This document shows positions 51,894 through 58,764 of a stretch of DNA of 64,000 nucleotides, in pieces. This DNA comes from Enterococcus_C asini_A. GTDB taxonomy: Bacteria > Bacillota > Bacilli > Lactobacillales > Enterococcaceae. How positions within the stretch are numbered: position 1 is the first letter of the stretch; each line of letters begins with the position of its first letter. The position numbers were made by a program, and so were the translations under genes. Location of the stretch: assembly GCF_031928785.1 (NCBI RefSeq), contig NZ_JARQAL010000003.1. The stretch is one strand, 5' to 3'. The notes beneath the pieces were generated by a model, which worked only from the letters and a program-made list of their open reading frames with translations, had not been told where the DNA came from and ran no database searches.

Positions 51894-53051
51894 ATGTTAA
51901 CAGATTACAATTTGAAAATGCCTAAGGATATTCGAGCTGGCGAACATGCCATTGAACAATTGGAGAGCATCATCAGCCAAGGGATCAAAAAAATCGTGAT
52001 TTTCACGGATAAAGGTTTACTTGATTTAGGTTTAGTTGATTTGCCAATTCAAATCATTGAAAAGGCAGGTATTGATTACACGATTCTTTCTGATATTCCT
52101 GCAGAACCAAACTATCATGAAGCTCAAGGGGTAATCGATACTTTCAAAAAAGAAAATGCGGACTTCATAATCGCGGTCGGTGGCGGTTCGGTAATGGATG
52201 TTGCCAAATTAGCATCGATTTTAGCAACAGATGAATACAGCGTAAAAGATCTATTAGATAATCCATTATTAGCAACCAAACAAGTCACAAGCTTAATGAT
52301 TCCTTCTACTGCCGGAACGGGAGCAGAAGCAACACCAAATGCGATTGTGGGTGTACCGGAAAAAGATCTTAAAATCGGGATTGTAAATCCAGAAATGATT
52401 GCTGACTACGTGCTCTTAGATGGGCGTATGACGCAAAATTTGCCAAAACCAATTGCAGCAGCTACAGGAGTTGACGCTTTATGTCACGCTATTGAATGTT
52501 TCACTTCTGCTAAGGCTAACCCAATCAGCAATACTTTTGCTCTAGAAGCTTTGGATTTGATTATGAACAACCTGGTGGAAGCTTGTACCAACCCAGAAGC
52601 ACTAGAGGCAAAACGCAAAATGTTACTTGGTTCTTTCTATGCAGGGGTTGCCATTACGGCTTCAGGAACCACCGCAGTTCACGCGCTGTCTTATCCATTA
52701 GGTGGTAAATACCATATTGCCCATGGAGTTTCCAATGCGATTTTATTAACACCAGTTATGAAGTTCAATGAACCGGCGATTAAAGATTTATTGGCAGTGG
52801 CTTATGATCGAGTAATCAAAGATGGCCATAAAGAATGGTCTGTTGATGAAAAATCTGCTTATATGATTGGTCAATTAGATGAAATCGTAAAAGTTTTAGA
52901 AATCCCAACCAGTTTGAAAACCTTCAATGTACCAGCGGAAGATTTAGATGGCTTAGTGGCAGCAGGGATGGAAGTTACTCGGCTATTAGTGAATAACAAA
53001 CGGGAAGTAACACCTGAAGATGCACGGAATATTTACTTGCAAATCTTATAA
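51894..53051 (+). CDS. Iron-containing alcohol dehydrogenase
   Basis: This 385-residue enzyme has the NAD-binding GGGSVMDVAKLASI, PSTAGTGAEAT and metal-binding residues Asp and His in GVDALCHAIE, His in VHALSYPLGG and His in YHIAHG. It should oxidise a hydroxyl group of the pathway substrate or reduce an aldehyde product. It lies 18 bases after the kinase gene, in the same operon. Confidence 0.93.
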   Translation: MLTDYNLKMPKDIRAGEHAIEQLESIISQGIKKIVIFTDKGLLDLGLVDLPIQIIEKAGIDYTILSDIPAEPNYHEAQGVIDTFKKENADFIIAVGGGSVMDVAKLASILATDEYSVKDLLDNPLLATKQVTSLMIPSTAGTGAEATPNAIVGVPEKDLKIGIVNPEMIADYVLLDGRMTQNLPKPIAAATGVDALCHAIECFTSAKANPISNTFALEALDLIMNNLVEACTNPEALEAKRKMLLGSFYAGVAITASGTTAVHALSYPLGGKYHIAHGVSNAILLTPVMKFNEPAIKDLLAVAYDRVIKDGHKEWSVDEKSAYMIGQLDEIVKVLEIPTSLKTFNVPAEDLDGLVAAGMEVTRLLVNNKREVTPEDARNIYLQIL

Positions 53052-53075
53052 TTGAAAGAAAGGACGAAATAGATC

Positions 53076-54104
53076 ATGAAAAAGATTATCGGTATTACCA
53101 TGGGGGATCCTGCTGGGATTGGGCCTGAGATTTCGATTAAAGCATTTGATAAGCAAGCGTTGTACGATCGTTGCAAGCCATTATTAGTAGGGGATAAGAG
53201 TGTTTTAGATTTTTACTTAGCCAAACATCCAGAACTGAAACTTGACGTAAATGTGATTGAACATCCCAGTGAAGGAAAATACACCTTTGGTACCATTGAT
53301 TTAATCGACATGAACATTGTAGATATGGCTACCTTTAAAGTTGGTGAAGTTTCTAAAGTGGGTGGGGATGCTGCGTTCCAATATGTGAAAAAAGTGATTG
53401 ATTTGGCGATGGCAAAAGAAATTGATGCCACCGTTACTAATCCATTAAATAAAGAAGCAATGAATGCAGCCGGTCATCACTTTGAAGGACATACAGAAAT
53501 TTACGCTCACTTTACGGGTACGGATAAATACACCATGATGTTAGCCGATGGTAATCTACGTGTCGTTCATGTTTCTACTCACGTACCGTTGCGTAAAGCC
53601 TGTGACTTGGCCACGAAAGAACGAGTTTTAGATGTGATTCGCATTGCGGATAAAGCGTGTAAAGATTTAGGTATTGAAAACCCACGAGTAGCGGTTGCAG
53701 GCTTAAATCCTCACTGTGGGGAAAATGGCTTATTCGGCCGGGAAGAAATCGAAGAAATTAACCCAGCGGTAGAAGCCGCCAAAGCGGAAGGCATCAATGC
53801 TTTTGGTTCGTTGCCAGCGGACACCATCTTCTCAAAAGCCAATGGGGGTATGTACGATATTGTGGTGGCAATGTATCACGATCAAGGCCATATTCCATTG
53901 AAATTATTGGGTTTTGTTTATGACCAAGAAAACCAAAACTGGAAAGCAGTCCAAGGAGTAAACATTACTTTGAATTTACCGATTATCCGGACTTCTGTGG
54001 ACCATGGTACTGCTTTTGACCAAGCAGGAAAATGGACTGCCAGTGAAGCTAGCTTGGAAAATGCCATCGATTATGCCATCCGCTTGGCCCAAAATTCAAA
54101 ATAA
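53076..54104 (+). CDS. 4-hydroxythreonine-4-phosphate dehydrogenase-like protein (PdxA2)
   Basis: This 342-residue protein is a PdxA-family dehydrogenase: GITMGDPAGIGPEI, metal-binding His in GHTEIYAHFT, GLNPHCGENGLFG, YHDQGHIPLK and RTSVDHGTAFD. No vitamin B6 genes are nearby. Beside a DUF1537 kinase it is more likely PdxA2, oxidising a 4-phospho-tetronate to yield dihydroxyacetone phosphate and CO2. AAAGGACG precedes the ATG. Confidence 0.9.
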   Translation: MKKIIGITMGDPAGIGPEISIKAFDKQALYDRCKPLLVGDKSVLDFYLAKHPELKLDVNVIEHPSEGKYTFGTIDLIDMNIVDMATFKVGEVSKVGGDAAFQYVKKVIDLAMAKEIDATVTNPLNKEAMNAAGHHFEGHTEIYAHFTGTDKYTMMLADGNLRVVHVSTHVPLRKACDLATKERVLDVIRIADKACKDLGIENPRVAVAGLNPHCGENGLFGREEIEEINPAVEAAKAEGINAFGSLPADTIFSKANGGMYDIVVAMYHDQGHIPLKLLGFVYDQENQNWKAVQGVNITLNLPIIRTSVDHGTAFDQAGKWTASEASLENAIDYAIRLAQNSK

Positions 54105-54135
54105 ATGTGAAAAAAATAGATAGGAGGAGAATAGA

Positions 54136-55305
54136 TTGTCTCAATTAACAAGTGTTCACCAATCAGAGCCAAATGGCGTGATGTACCACGATGATTTTTT
54201 AAACATCGATTTTGGCTTGATTCCCACAGGAGGAAACAATACTGCTCATGCACCAGCCTTGATTGAAACCAAAGATGGTGGAATGTTGTGCGCTTGGTTT
54301 GCCGGTAGCTTTGAAGGAAGCGGAGATATTTCCATTGTAGTTTCCAAACTCGATTTCAAAACACAAACTTGGTCTGTGCCTGTAACTGTATCCAAAGGGG
54401 AAGACCGTAGTGAGCAAAATCCATCATTCTTCTGCGCTCCCAATGGAGAAATCTGGTTGATTTACACGTCTCAACTTAGCCGTCAAGCAGGCAAAGACAA
54501 TATGCAATTCACCTCGATTATCATGGTTCAAAAATCTACGGATGAAGGCCAAAGCTGGGGCGAACCAGAAGTTCTATTTGAAAAAGAAGGAACGTTCGGC
54601 CGCCAAGGAATTCAGATTTTAAGCAATGGACGCTGGATTTACAGCACTTGGTTATGTGAGGATTCTGCAGATGGTTTGACCAATGACCCAACGGAATTTC
54701 AAATTTCCGATGATGAGGGGCAAACATGGCGAGCTGTACGCATGCCAGACAGCAACGGTCGGGTTCATGCCAATGTGGTAGAAGTAGAGCCAGGACATTT
54801 AGTTGCCTTTATGCGCAGTCGCTTTGCTGATTTTGTTTACAGCAGTGAATCTACAGACTTTGGCGATAGCTGGAGTGTACCTGAAGCAACAGTTTTACCA
54901 AACAATAATGCCAGTGTCAGTGCCATTAAACTTTCATCCGGTGAAGTGGCTTTAGCTTATAATTTAAATGCTGCGCCTAATGCGGAATTTGGAAAAGTGG
55001 CTTGGCCGGGATTGCGAAATCCAGTAGCCGTATCCGTAACGGAAGACTTTGGTAAAACATGGCCAATTGGACGGATTTTGGAAGCAGCTGAAGGTTTTAT
55101 TGGCGCCGAAAATAAAACCAATAACTCCCAACATGAATACCCAACGATTTATCAAGACAGTAAGGGAGTCTTACATCTCGTTTATGCTTATCGCAATCGC
55201 CTTTGTGTGAAGTATGTGCGCTTTACAGTAGCAGAGTTGTTCGGTGAAAAACGAGAAGCATTGGGTGTTTACAATCCCACTTCTGGTGAAGGCGTAGAAA
55301 AATAA
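54136..55305 (+). CDS. Cytoplasmic sialidase-fold (BNR repeat) protein
   Basis: This 389-residue protein is a six-bladed propeller of the sialidase_2 type. Asp-box-like repeats are visible (STDEGQSWGEP, SDDEGQTWRAV, STDFGDSWSVP, TEDFGKTWPIG). There is no signal peptide or sorting signal, so it stays in the cytoplasm. In this setting it is more likely a glycoside hydrolase or lyase acting on an imported acidic sugar than a surface sialidase. TTG at 54136 follows AGGAGGAG. Confidence 0.8.
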   Translation: MSQLTSVHQSEPNGVMYHDDFLNIDFGLIPTGGNNTAHAPALIETKDGGMLCAWFAGSFEGSGDISIVVSKLDFKTQTWSVPVTVSKGEDRSEQNPSFFCAPNGEIWLIYTSQLSRQAGKDNMQFTSIIMVQKSTDEGQSWGEPEVLFEKEGTFGRQGIQILSNGRWIYSTWLCEDSADGLTNDPTEFQISDDEGQTWRAVRMPDSNGRVHANVVEVEPGHLVAFMRSRFADFVYSSESTDFGDSWSVPEATVLPNNNASVSAIKLSSGEVALAYNLNAAPNAEFGKVAWPGLRNPVAVSVTEDFGKTWPIGRILEAAEGFIGAENKTNNSQHEYPTIYQDSKGVLHLVYAYRNRLCVKYVRFTVAELFGEKREALGVYNPTSGEGVEK

Positions 55306-55322
55306 CTCTTACTTATAGGTTT

Positions 55323-55352
55323 AAGGCTTTTGATTTACGAAACAAAAGCCTT
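55323..55352 (+). other. Intercistronic hairpin in the sugar-acid operon
   Basis: A perfect 10-bp stem AAGGCTTTTG/CAAAAGCCTT has a 10-base loop and no T-tract. It may stabilise the upstream mRNA or act as a weak attenuator. Confidence 0.6.
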
Positions 55353-55419
55353 CATTCCTTAAATCATTACAATTGAAACCGCATTCTATGAAAATAAAAA
55401 ATTTAGGAGAGATACTATT

Positions 55420-56328
55420 ATGAAAGCAATCGAATTAAAAGGAATCATTAGCCCAATTTTAACCCCGATGTATGAAGACGAAAGCATCAATGTAGAAGAA
55501 TTACGCAACCAAGTGGATCGTATGATTGATAACGGCGTGCACGGGATTTTCCCATTTGGCACAAACGGTGAAGGCTACATTTTGTCTGCAGAAGAGAAAA
55601 AAGTGGTCTTAGAAGCAGTGATTGATCAAGCGGCTGGTCGCGTACCAATTTATGCTGGAACCGGTGCTATCTCTACAAAAGAAACCATTGCTCAAAGTAA
55701 AATGGCCCAAGAAGCTGGAGCAGATGTATTGTCCATTATTACTCCAAGTTTTGCGGCAGCTAGCCAAGAAGAAATCTACACCCATTTCAAAACTGTAGCA
55801 GAAGCAGTGGATATGCCAATTGTCTTATATAATATCCCTGCTCGGACAGGTAACGCTATTGCTCCTGCCACAGTTGCGCGTTTGGCTCAAATCGAAAATA
55901 TCATCGGTGCAAAAGATTCCAGTGGGAACTTCGCCAATATTCTAGGTTATATCGAAGCCGGAAAATCAAAAACCAATGGCAAATTCTATACTTTATCAGG
56001 AAACGACCAATTGATTATCTGGACATTACTAGCAGGTGGTACTGGTGGTATCGCTGGCTGTGCCAATGTCTACCCACAAACAATGGCTTCCATCTATGAC
56101 TTGTTTGTTGAAGGCAAAATTGAAGAAGCAAAAGTGGCAAATGCAAGCATTCAAAACTTCAGAAATTGCTTCAAATACGGCAATCCCAACACCATCGTAA
56201 AAACTGCTGCAGCTTTACTCGGTAACAATGTGGGTAAATGCCGGGCACCGTTTAACCAAATTCCTGAAGAAGGAATCGCAGCTTTGAAAGAAGTTTTAGC
56301 TGCCGATAAAGAAAAAGGAATGCGCTAA
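55420..56328 (+). CDS. DapA-family (dihydrodipicolinate synthase / N-acetylneuraminate lyase-like) aldolase
   Basis: This 302-residue TIM barrel has the family's carboxylate loop GTNGEG, the Tyr of VLYNIPARTG and the Schiff-base Lys in IIGAKDSSGN. DapA-family enzymes away from lysine genes are usually aldolases or dehydratases for 2-keto-3-deoxy acids, so this one likely produces pyruvate from the imported sugar acid. A true lysine role is unlikely because no lysine genes accompany it. AGGAGAG precedes the ATG. Confidence 0.88.
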   Translation: MKAIELKGIISPILTPMYEDESINVEELRNQVDRMIDNGVHGIFPFGTNGEGYILSAEEKKVVLEAVIDQAAGRVPIYAGTGAISTKETIAQSKMAQEAGADVLSIITPSFAAASQEEIYTHFKTVAEAVDMPIVLYNIPARTGNAIAPATVARLAQIENIIGAKDSSGNFANILGYIEAGKSKTNGKFYTLSGNDQLIIWTLLAGGTGGIAGCANVYPQTMASIYDLFVEGKIEEAKVANASIQNFRNCFKYGNPNTIVKTAAALLGNNVGKCRAPFNQIPEEGIAALKEVLAADKEKGMR

Positions 56329-56358
56329 GAAATTCGCTCGTATAAACTATTCTCCATT

Positions 56359-56384
56359 TTGGGGGAAGGAAGTGCTTCCCCCAA
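56359..56384 (+). other. Intercistronic hairpin before the transporter gene
   Basis: TTGGGGGAAG/CTTCCCCCAA is a perfect GC-rich 10-bp stem with a 6-base loop, lacking a T-tract. It probably separates mRNA stability of the enzyme genes from that of the membrane protein. Confidence 0.65.
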
Positions 56385-56423
56385 TTAGCGGATGGAGTAT
56401 GGGTAAGAGTAAGGGGGATATTT

Positions 56424-57704
56424 ATGACCGTTGAAATGATGATTGCTTTAGCAATTACGGTATTTATGATTGTATTAATTATGATTGAAAAAATTCCATT
56501 TGGGGCAGCACCATTGCTTGCCTGCGTGTTGTTAGTTATTTTTGGCATTACAGACATTAAGGGAGCCTTTGCTGGTTTCTCCAACTCTACTATTGTGATG
56601 TTAGCTGAATTTATGGCCATCATTGCTGCCTTACAGAAAACCAGTTTTATTACTGTATTTAAGAAGGCCATGTTTGCTATGGCTGAAAAAGGTGGCTTCA
56701 AATCTTATATCTTAATTATTTTGGTTGTAATGTTAGGCTGTAGTTTATTTGGGACTGGTTCCACTGCTTACTATGTATTAACTCTAGGCTTGCTCTCCAC
56801 ATTGCCTTATTCAAAAAAATTACCACCTTCAAAAGTCATTATGACTGCTGGTTTTGCCACCAATCATCCGTTGATTCCTTTTAATACAGCTTTGCAATAC
56901 GGAATTGTAATCGCTGTATTGAATTCTGCGGGGATTATGGCAGATGTGCCAGTATTTAAATTTGCAATTGTGAACTTATTTTTATCAGTTGGGTTCTTGG
57001 TTAACTGTATTATCCAATACAAATTCTTGCCGGATCATCCCACCGCTGATGACTGTGAAGATGAAGTAGCCGCTATGGAAAATGACAGCGCTTTGCTTCC
57101 TCGTTGGAAAGAACTAGTTACTTATGGGGTTTTCATCTTTGCTGTAGTCGGTATGTTATTGCAAAGCCAGATTGGTGATGCAGGTTATGCTATGGCCGGA
57201 TTGTCCGTTGCGGTAATTTTGTTTATCGGAGTTTTAGACTTTAAAGAAATTCGCGATGCTATCAGTGCGCCTATTATCTTAATGTCTGCTGGGGTTATCG
57301 GGGTAGCAGATGCATTAGGCAGTACAGGACTTACGAATTTGGTTGGTACTACAGTGGCAGGGATGTTAGGGACGAATGTGAATCCGTTCTTAATGATTCT
57401 GGTTTTCTGTATCTTAACTAGTCTGCTAGCAACCCTTACCGGTTCAACAATCGGCACCGTTTATGTATTCACACCATTGGCAATTGCCACTTGCGGCAGC
57501 TTAGGTTTGGATCCAACAGCAGCGGCTTGTGCAATCGTTATGTCCGGCTGGTGTGGCCACTTCTTACCAATCGATGGCATGCCTGCTATGATTTTAGGTA
57601 CCGGAAAATATTCTGCTAGTGAATTTTGGAAATTTACGATTCCTCAATATTTCATTCGTCTAATCTTCTTAACTGCTGGATCAATTTTGATGTTCCCAAT
57701 GTAA
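56424..57704 (+). CDS. SLC13/ion-transporter-superfamily carboxylate transporter
   Basis: This 426-residue protein has about 11-12 transmembrane helices. It has two pseudo-symmetric halves with hairpin motifs FSNSTIVMLAEF and GTGSTAYYVLTL in the first and LTGSTIGTVYVF and MSGWCGHFLPIDG in the second. It is typical of the DASS/CitMHS-like group that imports di- or tricarboxylates or sugar acids with cations. It is the only transporter of the operon and so the likely entry route of its substrate. Confidence 0.85.
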   Translation: MTVEMMIALAITVFMIVLIMIEKIPFGAAPLLACVLLVIFGITDIKGAFAGFSNSTIVMLAEFMAIIAALQKTSFITVFKKAMFAMAEKGGFKSYILIILVVMLGCSLFGTGSTAYYVLTLGLLSTLPYSKKLPPSKVIMTAGFATNHPLIPFNTALQYGIVIAVLNSAGIMADVPVFKFAIVNLFLSVGFLVNCIIQYKFLPDHPTADDCEDEVAAMENDSALLPRWKELVTYGVFIFAVVGMLLQSQIGDAGYAMAGLSVAVILFIGVLDFKEIRDAISAPIILMSAGVIGVADALGSTGLTNLVGTTVAGMLGTNVNPFLMILVFCILTSLLATLTGSTIGTVYVFTPLAIATCGSLGLDPTAAACAIVMSGWCGHFLPIDGMPAMILGTGKYSASEFWKFTIPQYFIRLIFLTAGSILMFPM

Positions 57705-57724
57705 AAACATTATGAGGTGAAAAA

Positions 57725-58072
57725 ATGGAAAATAAATTTGAACTTGAACATATCGGTATCAACACAGAAAATGAGACTGAAGCACAGAAACTTGCCAATC
57801 AATTAAGTATGATTTTTAACTTATCTCCTCGGCATGGCCAGAAATCCGAGTTTGCTGGTGATTATTTTGAATGTATGAAAGCACCATTTTTAGGTAAAAA
57901 TGGCCATATCGCCATGAGAACAGCTGATTTGGAAAGTGCTGTGGAAGAATTGACGAAAAAAGGCATGGCTTTCAATATGGATACCGCAGCCTATGACGAA
58001 GCTGGAAAACTAAAGAATATCTATCTAGCAGGGGAATTTGGCGGCTTTGCCATTCATGTCTTACGAAAATAA
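57725..58072 (+). CDS. Stand-alone VOC (glyoxalase-like) domain
   Basis: This 115-residue protein (LEHIGINTENETEAQKLANQ, GHIAMRTADLESAVEELTKKG, LAGEFGGFAIHVL) closely resembles the C-terminal VOC-type domain attached to KDPG/KHG aldolases in some Firmicutes. Here it is separate. It may bind or isomerise a 2-keto-3-deoxy intermediate, or be an accessory to the DapA-like enzyme. It follows the transporter by 20 bases and ends the operon. Confidence 0.75.
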   Translation: MENKFELEHIGINTENETEAQKLANQLSMIFNLSPRHGQKSEFAGDYFECMKAPFLGKNGHIAMRTADLESAVEELTKKGMAFNMDTAAYDEAGKLKNIYLAGEFGGFAIHVLRK

Positions 58073-58097
58073 AAAACTCATAAATTGATTTTTGAAT

Positions 58098-58135
58098 AAA
58101 AACCATAGTGAATGAACTAGTTCGCTATGGTTTTT
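58098..58135 (+). terminator. Terminator of the sugar-acid operon
   Basis: A 15-bp stem (AAAAACCATAGTGAA with TTCGCTATGGTTTTT, one wobble) encloses an 8-base loop. A- and T-runs on the two arms make it usable from both directions. Confidence 0.9.
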
Positions 58136-58323
58136 ATGTTATATATACGCAAAAATAATTCCAATCCATTTTATATTTTTGAATTATAAGTTTAATCTGA
58201 TTTTATTTTTTGATACTTTTTAAAATAACTTCTTGTGAATAATAAGCAATTGTTGGGAAAAAGGAATTCTAAAATTTTTAAAAGATGAGAAACTATTAAA
58301 AAGGATTGCGAATAGAATAGGAA

Positions 58324-58366
58324 AAAAGCCCTTGAAAACAGTTTTTCGCTGTTTTCGAGGGCTTTT
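58324..58366. terminator. Second strong hairpin terminator with no gene attached
   Basis: An 18-bp stem (58324-58341 with 58349-58366, one wobble) ends in TTTTC on the plus strand and AAAA on the left. It lies about 190 bases after the previous terminator and about 400 before the pilus genes. No gene lies between the two terminators. Confidence 0.85.
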
Positions 58367-58764
58367 CTTCACGAAGATTATTCAATTGATTGCTTTAAAA
58401 ATATTTGTTACAGTGGATAGCGTTCTGGTTTTTGATTTTAAAAAATAGCTGTTATTCAGTCAATCTGAACAAAAAAAATTCCAAAAAATGATTTTAAGAC
58501 GATTTTTCAAATTTAAAAATAACGAAGATTCTGTTGATAACGCGATTTATTAAATAGGAGGTATGATAAAAAAACAAAGAATGTTACTTTTTTTTCTGAA
58601 AAAGATTAAAAAAAGGAAATTTGATTGGCTGTTTTTTAATAGATACAATCAAAGAGAAGGAAGATTAGTCATTATCGACTGATCTTTTGAAGTAATTAGT
58701 TGGATGAGCCTGAAGCAATTAACGTAATTTATCTCCAGGCTCAAGCAGAAAGGGGAGGTGAGCA
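58367..58764 (+). promoter_or_regulatory. AT-rich leader of the pilus operon
   Basis: This gene-poor stretch is very AT-rich. Close to the pilus start it has a perfect 8-bp stem TGAGCCTG/CAGGCTCA (58705-58712, 58736-58743) with a 23-base loop just before the GGGGAGGTGAG ribosome site. A 39-codon basic frame (58563-58682) has its AGGAGGT too close to the ATG to be convincing. No clear consensus promoter was found, in keeping with pilus loci that need an activator. Confidence 0.5.

Noticed and set aside
53076..54104. PdxA of vitamin B6 synthesis.
   Set aside because: No other B6 genes are present, and the DUF1537 kinase partner points to the PdxA2 catabolic group.
54136..55305. Surface sialidase as a virulence factor.
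   Set aside because: The protein has no signal peptide or cell-wall anchor and lies within a catabolic operon, so a cytoplasmic role is more likely.
58563..58682. A 39-codon basic frame upstream of the pilus genes.
   Set aside because: The AGGAGGT directly abuts the ATG, which is too close for translation, and the peptide is dominated by AT-rich codons.
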